A stretch of DNA of 64,000 nucleotides, from contig JBKPDF010000059.1 of assembly GCA_046727735.1 (NCBI GenBank), positions 1-64,000 on the forward strand. Reading direction: 5' to 3'. The position numbers and the translations under genes are program-made. Shown in pieces: positions 23,071 through 31,298 of the stretch. Source of the stretch: AP-16 sp046727735 (GTDB lineage Bacteria; Pseudomonadota; Alphaproteobacteria; Rhizobiales; Xanthobacteraceae). Within the stretch, counting starts at the first letter, position 1, and every line of letters starts with the position of its first letter. Below the pieces are notes generated by a model, which was given only the letters and a program-made list of their open reading frames with translations, was not told the DNA's origin and searched no databases.

Positions 23071-23622
23071 TCATAGCGGTGTGTATTCGACCCACGTATC
23101 GGTGACGATTACGTCCACCGCTGGATACCAGTAACAGTACTCATCCAATCCCGTGTCAAAGCAGTATCCGTAGTAATATGTTTCGATTACCTGTGCGAGA
23201 TGAATATCGCCATTTGCGACAAGCTGAATGTGGTCCAGTTCGGCCATCTTCTTCTTGGATTTCACTTTTCGGGCGGGCAGGCTGCCGGCGCTCATGCTGA
23301 CAACCTTCTTGTTGCTCACTTCCGCAACCACCGTGGCGTTCCCGGCCTTCCCGATCTCATGCTTTCCGTTTTGGTTCAGCTTTGGACCGAGAAGATTATG
23401 CCCATTATTGTGATGCTGGTTCTTGGCAACGGCAACTTCAGCGAGAGGCCGATCGTAATAATGACGCCAAGCAGAGCGCGGCCGTTGAGCATGTCTGACC
23501 CCATGTGACGTTTCGGTGGTTACTGTGTCGCCGTTCTGCGCAGCCAACATGGCGTCATGATGGCGGTCACGCTGAGAGCGACGCGTCGGAATATTTGATG
23601 CCGGTCGGTGCCGGGTCGGCAC
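23071..23622 (-). CDS. hypothetical protein, possibly a degenerate exported-protein gene
   Basis: A 183-residue frame with no recognised domain. The C-terminal part looks protein-like (KVVSMSAGSLPARKVKSKKKMA, then ETYYYGYCFDTGLDEYCYWYPAVDVIVTDTWVEYTPL). It resembles, from memory, Bradyrhizobium hypothetical proteins ending in a YWFP...VEYxP motif. The N-terminus is basic and lacks a signal peptide, and no ribosome-binding site is clear at 23622 or at the internal ATG 23550. The DNA here is visibly richer in A and T than the flanks, which suggests acquisition by transfer or decay. It may be an N-terminally damaged gene. Confidence 0.45.
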   Translation of the reverse strand: MPTRHRPASNIPTRRSQRDRHHDAMLAAQNGDTVTTETSHGVRHAQRPRSAWRHYYDRPLAEVAVAKNQHHNNGHNLLGPKLNQNGKHEIGKAGNATVVAEVSNKKVVSMSAGSLPARKVKSKKKMAELDHIQLVANGDIHLAQVIETYYYGYCFDTGLDEYCYWYPAVDVIVTDTWVEYTPL

Positions 23623-23822
23623 TTTGCAGGCAGAGCCTCCTATTCAGCTACCGTGGCTAGCCAGGAACGGACCCACTGGCAGGAACTGGCTCGGTTGAAG
23701 TTTGAACAAAGAGAACTTCAAGCGGACATTTCGCCGCATCTGCACTGCGCCGCAACAACTAAACGAAAGCAGCTGGCAAACGTTGTGTCTTGAGACGGAC
23801 CGAAACCGGAGGAGAAAACGTC

Positions 23823-24089
23823 ATGAGAAAACTGGCTTTCGCTCTGACGGCGGCGACCGTGCTCGGCATTGCCGCACCCGCGAGCGCTCAGGGAGTTTGG
23901 GTCGGCGTCGGTGATGTCGGGGTAGGGGTCGGCGCCTACGGCCCGGGGTACTACGGTTATGGGTGGGGCCCATATCGACATCATTACCGGTGGGGCGCGC
24001 CAGGCTACGCCTACTACTCGGGTAGTCCGCACTACTACAGCCGGGGCTACGCGTATGGATACGGCTATGACCCCGGTTGGGGATATTAG
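23823..24089 (+). CDS. small secreted Gly/Tyr-rich protein
   Basis: An 88-residue exported protein. A signal peptide spans residues 1-23 (KLAFALTAATVLGIAAPASAQ, cleavage after ASA). The mature part is made of G, Y, W and H, with repeated GYGYG, YYGYGWGPYRHHYRW and YYSRGYAYGYGYDPGWGY patterns. Similar small GY-rich proteins are widespread in Bradyrhizobium and have no known function. A GGAGG ribosome-binding site lies about 9 bp upstream. A near-ideal terminator follows at 24112-24140, so it is probably a single-gene transcript. Confidence 0.75.
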   Translation: MRKLAFALTAATVLGIAAPASAQGVWVGVGDVGVGVGAYGPGYYGYGWGPYRHHYRWGAPGYAYYSGSPHYYSRGYAYGYGYDPGWGY

Positions 24090-24111
24090 CCGGAGCGACC
24101 ACAATCAGGTT

Positions 24112-24140
24112 GATGGCCCCGAAGCGGGGCCATCTTTTTT
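24112..24140 (+). terminator. intrinsic terminator after the Gly/Tyr-rich protein gene
   Basis: Ten-base perfect arms GATGGCCCCG (24112-24121) and CGGGGCCATC (24125-24134), loop AAG, followed by TTTTTT. This is an unusually clear Rho-independent terminator for this genome. Confidence 0.9.
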
Positions 24141-24249
24141 GACGGCTTGCCAGTCGTGTTTGCCTGGGCTCCCGCTTTGTGTTTTGAGCGGCTACTTACC
24201 GCGATCGCGCCAAAGCGGCCGCTGCTGTGCGAGCAAAACGAACCGGGTC

Positions 24250-25479
24250 TTACGGGCCGCGCTCCTCCGGCGGCTTCAAATGGCGGAACGACAGCAGCAG
24301 GGCGACGTCATAGGCGATTTTCAATGCACCGCAGGCGACGAGCGGCAGGCCCGCGAAGGACGTCGCGAGCAGCGCGCCGGAGAGCGCCGGGCTCAGCGCG
24401 GAGGCGAGGCTGCGCGGCACCGCGGTTACGCTCGCGGCGGCGGCGCGCTCGGCCGGGGTGACGACCGCCATGACGTACGAGGTACGGGTCGGCACGTCCA
24501 TCTGGGCCAGCGCAGCCCGGACCAGCAGCAAACCGAGCACGACCGACAGGTTCGGGGAGAACGCGGCGAGCACGAGGCACAGGCTCGACGGGATGTGGGT
24601 GAACACCATGGTGTTGATGAGCCCGAAGCGCCGCGCGAGCCGTACCGCAACCGGGTAGGACAGCGCGCTCAGAACGTTGGTCCAGAAAAAGAACACGCTC
24701 GCTACCGCGAGCGAGAGCTCGAAGCGCTCGAACAGCCACAATGCTAGGATCGAGGGCACGACGAAGCCGCCGGCGAACGCGTCCAGGCTGAACAGCGCCG
24801 CGAGCCGGTAGACGATCCGGCGCGAAGGTCCAAGCCCGGCGGTCTGCGCCGCGTGCTCGGGCGCGGCATGCGGCAAGCGCTGATAGAGCACGACGCCCAG
24901 CGCGCCGAGCGCGGCGTAGACGTAGAACATGGCCTTGAGAGCGTCGAGCCGGCTCGCGCCGAGGGAGACCAACAAATCCGGCGTGGCCGCGCCGAGCGCG
25001 CCGGCGGCCGTCGATGCCGCGCCGATCAAGCTGTAGCGCGCGAAGACTCGCGTGCGCTCCTCGTCCGCGGCGCCGCGCGCAAGCATCGCGTGCTCGAGCG
25101 GCACGATCATGCCGATGTCGCCCGTCGAGGGATTGAGGCTGCCGATGAACACGATCGCGAGAATCGCGGCGAGCGCCTGCGAATGCACAACGGCGAGTCC
25201 CGTCAGCACCATGATCCAGGCCGCGAGCAGCAGCAGGTTGCGCAGATCGTAGCGCGCCGCGAGCAGGCCGACCGTGAGCGTGGTGGCGGCCGAGCCCATC
25301 AGGGCCGCGGTCGCGACCAGGCCGATCTGGAACGGATCGAAGCCGAGCTCGGACAGATAAACGGGCAGGATGATGAACGCGAACCCGTCGCCCAATCCGC
25401 GCGCGGCGCGCGCGGCATAAAGATAGGCCAAGTCGCGCCGCCGGCTCGTCAGCATGGGCTCGGAGGCGGCAGCGTACAT
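24250..25479 (-). CDS. MFS family transporter
   Basis: A 409-residue inner-membrane protein with about 12 predicted helices. The first loop (FAFIILPVYLSELGFDPFQIGLVATAALMGSA) and the loop-8-9 region (VAVRLARRFGLINTMV) are typical of major facilitator permeases. A central loop rich in Ala and His (PHAAPEHAAQTAG) separates the halves. The ATG at 25479 has an AGGAG ribosome-binding site 6 bp upstream. It begins 28 bp after the chromate-transporter stop and is probably co-transcribed. The substrate is unknown; a drug or metabolite exporter is likely. Confidence 0.88.
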   Translation of the reverse strand: MYAAASEPMLTSRRRDLAYLYAARAARGLGDGFAFIILPVYLSELGFDPFQIGLVATAALMGSAATTLTVGLLAARYDLRNLLLLAAWIMVLTGLAVVHSQALAAILAIVFIGSLNPSTGDIGMIVPLEHAMLARGAADEERTRVFARYSLIGAASTAAGALGAATPDLLVSLGASRLDALKAMFYVYAALGALGVVLYQRLPHAAPEHAAQTAGLGPSRRIVYRLAALFSLDAFAGGFVVPSILALWLFERFELSLAVASVFFFWTNVLSALSYPVAVRLARRFGLINTMVFTHIPSSLCLVLAAFSPNLSVVLGLLLVRAALAQMDVPTRTSYVMAVVTPAERAAAASVTAVPRSLASALSPALSGALLATSFAGLPLVACGALKIAYDVALLLSFRHLKPPEERGP

Positions 25480-25507
25480 GCGGTGCTCCTGAAAGGCCGG
25501 ACGGGAC

Positions 25508-26914
25508 TCAGCCGATCGCGCCCGCGAGATACAGCGCGATCCCGGCCGCGCAACATCCGGCCAGGGTCGGAATCATGCCGAGCTTGAAGCGAAAGATCGC
25601 AATCGCGGCGGCGATCGACAGCGCCAGTGCCCAAACGTTGACGCTCGCGAGCACCGGCGCCTCGAACGAAAATCCGAAGCCCCGTACCGGCACGACTTCG
25701 GCAAAGATCGTGTGAATGGCGAACCAGATCGCGAGATTGAGCACGACGCCGACGACGGCCGCAGTCAGGGCCGAGAGCGCCGCATTGAGGGGTTTGTTCT
25801 CGCGCAGCGTCTCGATGAACGGCGCGCCGAGAAAAATCCAGAGGAAGCACGGGGTGAACGTGACCCAGGTCGCGAGCAGCCCGCCGAAGGTCCCGGCCAG
25901 CATCGGTGGGAGCGTGCCAGGATCGCGATGGGCTGCCATGAAGCCCACGAATTGCAGCACCATGATCAGCGGCCCCGGCGTGGTCTCGGCCATGCCGAGC
26001 CCGTCGAGCATCTCGCCGGGTTTGAGCCAGTGATAATGCTCGACCGCTTCCTGGGCCACATAGGCCAGCACCGCATAGGCGCCGCCGAAAGTCACGAGCG
26101 CCATCTTGCTGAAGAAGATCGCGATCTGGCTGAAGACGTTGGACGTTCCTAGCGTCGCAACAAGCGCGATGACCGGAATGAGCCAGAGCGCCAGCCAAAC
26201 GGCCGACGCGCGTAGCGAGCGAGCCACCGTCGGACGCGCGTGCTCGGGCAGCTCGTCTCCGAGCAGGCTGTCGACGAGCGCCTCCTCGGCTTTGCCCTGG
26301 CCGCCGCCGTGCCCGCCGCCGACGCGGAACGCGCCGATCCCGGCGAGTTCGCCGAGAAATCCGACGAGCGCCGCCCCGAACACGATGAACGGGAACGGAA
26401 CGCCGAAGAAGAAAATCCCGACGAAGGCCGCCGCCGCGAGTACGACCATCATGGAATTTTGGAGCGCCCGCCGGCCGATGCGCACGACCGCCTCGAGCAC
26501 GATGGCCAGGACCGCGGCTTTGAGCCCGAAGAACAGCGCTTGGATGATCGGCACGCGGCCCCACCCGGCGTAGACGTAGCTCAGGGCCATGATCGACAGA
26601 ATGCCGGGCACGATGAACAGCCCGCCGGCGATGATCCCGCCGCGGGTGCGATGCATCAGCCAGCCGACATAGGTCGCGAGCTGCTGCGCCTCGGGGCCCG
26701 GCAGCAGCATGCAGTAATTGAGCGCGTGCAGGAACCGCCGCTCGGAAATCCAGCGCTTCTCCTCGACCAGGATGCGGTGCATCACCGCGATCTGGCCGGC
26801 CGGTCCGCCGAAGCTGAGCAGGGCGACGCGGAGCCAGACGCGGAACGCTTCGCGCTCGGAGACGCCATGGCCGGCCGCGGTGCGGTCGTTTTCAACGATA
26901 GGGAGATTGGTCAC
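25508..26914 (-). CDS. chrA: chromate transporter, ChrA family
   Basis: A 468-residue inner-membrane protein with two homologous halves, the long form of the CHR family. The first half has FLRVALLSFGGPAGQIAVMHRILVEEKRW and LPGPEAQQLATYVGW; the second has FFSKMALVTFGGAYAVLAYVAQEAVE and GLGMAETTPGPLIMVLQFVGFMA. These FGG and PGP motifs define ChrA proteins, which export chromate. A His/Gly-rich linker (FRVGGGHGGGQGKAEEA) joins the halves. The GTG at 26914 is chosen because a GGAGG ribosome-binding site lies 8 bp upstream. It is probably the first gene of an operon with the MFS gene. Confidence 0.9.
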   Translation of the reverse strand: MTNLPIVENDRTAAGHGVSEREAFRVWLRVALLSFGGPAGQIAVMHRILVEEKRWISERRFLHALNYCMLLPGPEAQQLATYVGWLMHRTRGGIIAGGLFIVPGILSIMALSYVYAGWGRVPIIQALFFGLKAAVLAIVLEAVVRIGRRALQNSMMVVLAAAAFVGIFFFGVPFPFIVFGAALVGFLGELAGIGAFRVGGGHGGGQGKAEEALVDSLLGDELPEHARPTVARSLRASAVWLALWLIPVIALVATLGTSNVFSQIAIFFSKMALVTFGGAYAVLAYVAQEAVEHYHWLKPGEMLDGLGMAETTPGPLIMVLQFVGFMAAHRDPGTLPPMLAGTFGGLLATWVTFTPCFLWIFLGAPFIETLRENKPLNAALSALTAAVVGVVLNLAIWFAIHTIFAEVVPVRGFGFSFEAPVLASVNVWALALSIAAAIAIFRFKLGMIPTLAGCCAAGIALYLAGAIG

Positions 26915-26993
26915 GTAACAGCCTCCGGAGCGTCGATCCGCTTCGCACATCCTAGTCGGCGGACGGCACGGGCTCCCTGCACAAGGGTCGGGC

Positions 26994-27182
26994 CTATTTT
27001 TTCCGGCATCCCTTCAAGCAGATGTCGACCTCTGTCTTGCAGGTCTTGCCGGCATAGTTCTTCACGCACCTTTGATATTGATCGCGACATTGCTTGCAGG
27101 CGTCGGCCTCTTGCGCGGCGGATGAATGCAAGCCGCCGCAACCGAGGGCCAGCACGACCGCGAAGGTGGCGAGGATTCGCAT
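26994..27182 (-). CDS. small secreted cysteine-rich protein
   Basis: A 62-residue exported peptide. The N-terminal signal peptide (residues 1-22, ending HSSA) is followed by a mature part of about 40 residues with six cysteines, C29, C32, C39, C48, C55 and C59 (pattern C-x2-C-x6-C-x8-C-x6-C-x3-C), and many charged residues. A GGAGA ribosome-binding site precedes the ATG. The spacing fits disulfides or a small metal-binding fold; no family is recognised. It lies downstream of the ABC-2 export cluster (27.3-30.2 kb) on the same strand, with a 145-bp gap. Confidence 0.65.
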   Translation of the reverse strand: MRILATFAVVLALGCGGLHSSAAQEADACKQCRDQYQRCVKNYAGKTCKTEVDICLKGCRKK

Positions 27183-27327
27183 CGAGGTCTCCTTCCATGC
27201 ATGTTGCGCCGCTATTTCTTCGAGCTCGCGGTCCTATCGAGCGCGGCTCGCAAGCCCCTAGCGAGCTTGAGTGCATCGTCATTGGCCAGGGCCACGGTAG
27301 CCGCTGCCTTTGCTCCGTTCCGCCATC

Positions 27328-28044
27328 CTACTGGGCGGGCGTCGCGGCATAATCGGCGAAATACATGTGACTGTCGGCTTTGGACCAGAGCCCGATTCGC
27401 CCAGAGACGGGAGCCGGCAGCGTGTGTTCGAGATAGAGCTTGCCGTCGAGATAGCCCTCGACCTTGGCATCGGCGATGCGGACTTTGAGCTCGTGCCATT
27501 GCCGGCTCGGCGTCGGCGTGTTGCGGATCCATTTCACCGAGGAGCGTTTGCCCTTCTCGAACTTCCACAGCACGAGATTGTTCTCCAAGCAGTTGGCGCG
27601 AATCGTCAGGTAGTCGCCGTTGGGCTTCAGATTGAACAGAATGCCGGCACCTTGGTCGATGCGTCCGGACAGGCCCTCGAAGCGCACCGTGATTTCCCCG
27701 CTGCGGAAGTCCTCCACGTCCTTGAGCACCGCGTAGGGAAAATACGCGTAGGCCTGGACGCGATCGAGGAATTCTGCGTAGCGCTCGCCGTAGAGCGCGC
27801 GCGCCTTGTCGGCCAATCCGGCGGACGATTGTCCCTCCTTCCATTGTCGGCCGTCGACCGTGAGCACGTTTTTGCCGTTCTCGGTTTCGATCCGCCATAC
27901 ACCGACCACGCTCAGAAACGATTTGGGCTCGGCGCCGACGGTCTCGGTCGAAAAGTCGGCCTTCAGATTCCCTTGGGCCGCGAGCGCCGGCAACGCCATG
28001 CCCAGCGCGACACAGATTGCTGCGAACGCATGCGTGCGATTCAT
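27328..28044 (-). CDS. secreted concanavalin-like (LamG/DUF1080-type) protein
   Basis: A 238-residue exported protein with a signal peptide at residues 1-22 (AAICVALGMALPALAA). The mature part is a jelly-roll fold of the LamG/DUF1080 type, seen in GVWRIETENGKNVLTVDG, GAGILFNLKPNGDYLTIRAN, WHELKVRIADAKVEGYLDGKLY and GRIGLWSKADSHMYFADY. These folds bind sugars or lipids; an enzyme is possible, but no catalytic pair is evident. The ATG at 28044 overlaps the permease stop by four bases (ATGA at 28041-28044), so it is translated with the ABC-2 transporter and may be its cargo or partner. Confidence 0.82.
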   Translation of the reverse strand: MNRTHAFAAICVALGMALPALAAQGNLKADFSTETVGAEPKSFLSVVGVWRIETENGKNVLTVDGRQWKEGQSSAGLADKARALYGERYAEFLDRVQAYAYFPYAVLKDVEDFRSGEITVRFEGLSGRIDQGAGILFNLKPNGDYLTIRANCLENNLVLWKFEKGKRSSVKWIRNTPTPSRQWHELKVRIADAKVEGYLDGKLYLEHTLPAPVSGRIGLWSKADSHMYFADYAATPAQ

Positions 28045-29420
28045 GACACTTCTCCGTGCTGGTGGATCGGGAACCGAGACCGCGGCGGCCGGTGGACCCG
28101 CCACCACGTCGCGGCGATCAGGAGCGGCAGGCCGCCGAAGAACCAGGCGAGGGTCGGGTCGGCGTCGGCGATGAGAGGATAACCGGGGTACTCCTCGCCA
28201 TGATCCGCCGCCGGCGGCGGAATATCGGCAAGACCATACAGCAGCGGCAGGACCTCGCGCGGACTCGTCGAGCGGCTGCTGGCGAGACGGTCGCCATACT
28301 GATACTCGACGCTGCCGTAGGTCTCCTCTCCGCTGCCGAAAACGTCCTGCCGGCTGCCGGCAAGCCGCACCGTCACGTCCGGCAGCGTTCGCTCGAGCTT
28401 TCCGAGCACGTTGCGGCGCAGGTCGGCGTAGCGCGGATCCTCAGGCGCGAGGTGCACGACGACGACGAGCGGCGCGCGCAGCGTGCGCAACGCACGCTCG
28501 TCGCCAGCCGGAAACGAGTTGCGCCGGTCGGCGGCGACGTCGATCGAGATGCGGAGCTGGATCGCAAGCCCGAGCACCGCGGCCGTCACCAGCAGGCAAA
28601 GCAATGAGCGCGCTCGCTTCAGGCGGATCGGGACTCCCGTCGGCAGCCAGATCGCGGCAAGCGCCGCGAATCCTGCGGCGGCGGCAAGCATGCCGGCAAC
28701 GAGACTTGCCGAGAACAGCCCCTGCTCGAACGGGCGCAGTGCCTGGGTCAGCGACAAGTGCGCGAGCCAATCGAGCAGGCCCGGCCGGCCCGCAACGGTG
28801 AAATCCAGCACCCAGGAGCCGATCGTGAACGCGAGCGTGAGGATCGCCGCGGTCGCCGCGCTTTCGGCTATTGCGGCAGCGAACAGGGCAATCGCGCCGA
28901 CCAACAGACCGTAAAGGAAATGCCCGAGCAGCAGGTTGAGCGTTTCCGGCGCGTCGACATGGCCGCCCAGCCATCGCCATGCCGCGATTGTGGAGAGCAC
29001 CGGCACGACCGCGATCAGCCATGCGGCGACGACAGCCGCGAGCTTCGCAACGATGAGGACCGCGCGGGAGTACGGCAATTGCAGCAGGAGCCGCAACGCG
29101 CCCGTTTCCTTTTCGTGGCCGAGCGCACGGATCGCGACGAACGGGAACAGCAACGTCACCGCGACGTAGAACGCGCCGAATGTCGGGGCGAGCACGCCGT
29201 CGAGCGGCGATAGCGTGCCGGCAAGCACGGGCGAGTGCGCGGCCGCGAGGCTTGCTTCGCGATAGAGCGCGACCGCTTGAACGAAGCTGTAGCCGACCAG
29301 CGGGCAGAGCAGGAGCAGCATCGTCCACAGCGCACGGCCGCCGGCGGCCTGCCAAAGCTCCTTGGTGAGCAGCGGGCGCAGCGGAGCGCTTTGCGCGGCG
29401 TGAACATCAGGCGAGCGCAA
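28041..29420 (-). CDS. ABC-2 type transporter permease
   Basis: A 459-residue inner-membrane protein. About six predicted helices lie in the first 290 residues, starting with ALWTMLLLLCPLVGYSFVQAVALYRE, with FEQGLFSASLV near the end of that part. A periplasmic domain of about 130 residues, then a last helix near the C-terminus (DPTLAWFFGGLPLLIAATWW), complete it. The ABC-2 membrane part has the EKETGALRLLLQLPYSRAVLIVAKL motif. A TTG start at 29420 is proposed because a GGAGGAA ribosome-binding site lies 8 bp before it and it overlaps the ATPase stop; the ATG at 29471 has no such site. Substrate unknown. Confidence 0.8.
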   Translation of the reverse strand: MRSPDVHAAQSAPLRPLLTKELWQAAGGRALWTMLLLLCPLVGYSFVQAVALYREASLAAAHSPVLAGTLSPLDGVLAPTFGAFYVAVTLLFPFVAIRALGHEKETGALRLLLQLPYSRAVLIVAKLAAVVAAWLIAVVPVLSTIAAWRWLGGHVDAPETLNLLLGHFLYGLLVGAIALFAAAIAESAATAAILTLAFTIGSWVLDFTVAGRPGLLDWLAHLSLTQALRPFEQGLFSASLVAGMLAAAAGFAALAAIWLPTGVPIRLKRARSLLCLLVTAAVLGLAIQLRISIDVAADRRNSFPAGDERALRTLRAPLVVVVHLAPEDPRYADLRRNVLGKLERTLPDVTVRLAGSRQDVFGSGEETYGSVEYQYGDRLASSRSTSPREVLPLLYGLADIPPPAADHGEEYPGYPLIADADPTLAWFFGGLPLLIAATWWRVHRPPRSRFPIHQHGEVS

Positions 29421-30159
29421 GGAACAATTCCTCCAATCCGCCGGAAATACCCGTGCGCGCACGCAGCGCATCGAGCGTGCCTTCGCCGCGCACCCGTCCG
29501 CCGGCGAGCAGCACGAACCGGACGCAGACCCGTTCGGCGTCGCCGAGCTGGTGCGTGGACAAGACGATGCTGCGGCCCGCAGCCGCGGCGCGGCGTAACA
29601 CGATCATCATCTCGCGGGTTTGTCTGAGGTCGAAGCCGTCGAACGGCTCGTCCATCAGCAGCAGCGGATGCGGCACGAGCAGCGCCAGCGCCCACATCAG
29701 CCGTCGTGCGTAGCCTTTCGAGAGCGCAAACACTTGCTTGCGCAAGACCGGACCGAGCTCGACGGCTGCGAGCGCCTCGCCGACTTGCGCGCGCGAGCGG
29801 CAGTAGACGCCGGCGAACAGCGTCACGACGCGTGCGACATATTGGTCCTGCCAGGGCCGCACTCCCTCCGGCAGGTAGAAGATCGTCTTGCGCCGGCGAG
29901 ACGGCGGCAAAGCCGCGCCCCGGCAGAACACGCGCCCGCCATCGACCGGAATCAGCGCGGCGACGGCTTCGAGCAGGGTGGTCTTTCCGGCGCCGTTCGG
30001 CCCGATCAAACCCAGCACTTCGCCGGATTGGACGGAAAAGTTCACGTCGTCGAGAACCCGCTCCTCGCCGTAACGCTTGGTGAGCCCGGCGACATGCAGC
30101 AACGGCAATTGCTGCCGGACCAGGTCGGAAGCAGGGAGAGGATTGGCCACTCCGTCCAT
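29407..30159 (-). CDS. ABC-2 transporter ATP-binding protein
   Basis: A 250-residue ABC ATPase. Walker A is GPNGAGKT near residue 55, the signature is LSKGYARR (a variant of LSGGQ), and Walker B is LLLMDEPFDGFD, followed by the switch His in STHQLGDAE. The ATG at 30159 is used. It pairs with the permease whose start overlaps its stop codon, and this trio with the lectin-like gene forms a single operon. The pair resembles the NosF/NosY type, with Asp and Gly in place of the usual DxxTxGLD. It probably exports or assembles an envelope component. Confidence 0.88.
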   Translation of the reverse strand: MDGVANPLPASDLVRQQLPLLHVAGLTKRYGEERVLDDVNFSVQSGEVLGLIGPNGAGKTTLLEAVAALIPVDGGRVFCRGAALPPSRRRKTIFYLPEGVRPWQDQYVARVVTLFAGVYCRSRAQVGEALAAVELGPVLRKQVFALSKGYARRLMWALALLVPHPLLLMDEPFDGFDLRQTREMMIVLRRAAAAGRSIVLSTHQLGDAERVCVRFVLLAGGRVRGEGTLDALRARTGISGGLEELFLALA

Positions 30160-30459
30160 GCGCAATCACCTCGGCAAAAGCGAGAGCTGCGCAGCGCTTG
30201 GACAGGAATACCGCCTGACGGGGAGCCTGCGTGTCCCCGGAAGCGGCAGGATAATGAAGCGATGCGATGGCCGCAAGGCTCGTCCACCGCTCGTTCACGA
30301 GACGTTTATCGATCTTTCAAGTTCAGAGCGCGAACCATAGCGCTACGAACAAGCTCTTCGCTCGAACCTGCATTTCAGCGCTGCGACGCTTTTTCGCGGA
30401 ACCAACCTGCGCGCTCTTGTTTGCCTCGGCGAAGCTCGTATCGCGGAGAGCGGCTGGTC
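30160..30459. other. intergenic promoter region of the ABC-2 operon and the DUF1499 gene
   Basis: The two genes are divergent and share 300 bp. The DNA is lower in GC near 30300-30420 (TTTATCGATCTTTCAAG, TTTTTCGCGGAACC). I see no gene and no clear operator. A GGAAC at 30398-30402 is discussed under rejected items. Confidence 0.5.
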
Positions 30460-31212
30460 ATGACTCGCGAATGGACGACCTATGGCGCGTATCTGGGGCT
30501 CGTTCTGGCAGCGGCGGCCCTTGGGCTGCTCGCCATTTCGCCGCTCGGCTGGCACGCCGGGTGGTGGCACTTCCGCTTCGCTTTCTCGTGGCTGATACCT
30601 TCCTCGGGCTATCTCGCGCTGGCGGCGGCGATCATCGCGCTTCTCGTGTTCGCGGCGGGGTGGCGGCAGCTTGGTCCGTCAGGACGGACGATGGCGGCGG
30701 TCGCGCTCATTGCGGGCGCGGCGCTCGCCTTTGTGCCGTGGCAGTACAATCACCGGCTCAACACGCTGCCGCGCATTCACGACATCACCACCGACACCGA
30801 GGATCCGCCCACCTATCAGGCGGCGTTGCCGGCGCGCGCCGCGGAGAACGCCGCTCCGGCGAGCTACGCCGGTCCGGCGATCGCCGACCAGCAGAAGGCC
30901 GCCTATCCGGATCTGGCGCCGCTCAAGCTCGGCCTGCCGCCCGAACAGGCGTTCGAGCGTGCGCTCGATGCGGCGAAAACCATGTCCGGTTGGACCCTCG
31001 TGGCAGCCGACCCGGCGACCGGCCGCATCGAGGCGCGTCAGACCAGCCGATGGTTCCGGTTCACGGACGACATCGTGATCCGGGTGGCGGCCGAGGCGTC
31101 CGGGAGCCGTATCGACATGCGTTCGGAGAGCCGCCAGGGACGCAGCGACTTCGGCGTCAACGCCGATCGCATCCGCGCCTACATGGCAACGCTCAAACGC
31201 CAGCTCGGCTGA
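30460..31212 (+). CDS. DUF1499 family protein
   Basis: A 250-residue protein. It has three N-terminal helices (AYLGLVLAAAALGLLAISP at residues 9-27, YLALAAAIIALLVFAAGW at about 50-67, MAAVALIAGAALAFVPW at about 78-94) and a DUF1499 domain beginning LPRIHDITTDTEDPPTY (residue 104 on). It runs through PEQAFERALDAAKTMSGWTLVAADPATGRIEARQTSRWFRFTDDIVIRV, ending SRQGRSDFGVNADRIRAYMATLKRQL. The DUF1499 domain occurs in all bacteria, and its function is unknown. The ATG at 30460 is chosen because a helix immediately follows; the frame is open much further upstream without coding signs. Confidence 0.85.
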   Translation: MTREWTTYGAYLGLVLAAAALGLLAISPLGWHAGWWHFRFAFSWLIPSSGYLALAAAIIALLVFAAGWRQLGPSGRTMAAVALIAGAALAFVPWQYNHRLNTLPRIHDITTDTEDPPTYQAALPARAAENAAPASYAGPAIADQQKAAYPDLAPLKLGLPPEQAFERALDAAKTMSGWTLVAADPATGRIEARQTSRWFRFTDDIVIRVAAEASGSRIDMRSESRQGRSDFGVNADRIRAYMATLKRQLG

Positions 31213-31298
31213 CGAGGGCCGGAAGTCGACATGCGCCCCAGCGCGCTGTTCGGTTTGCAGCCTTCGGGCGGCAAGTCGCGTCGTGCGCGGTGTTCAAC

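Noticed and set aside
30398..30421. GGAAC-N15-TGTT upstream of the DUF1499 gene as an EcfG general-stress promoter
   Set aside because: The consensus needs GGAAC-N16/17-CGTT; spacing and the -10 both differ, so this is too weak to call.
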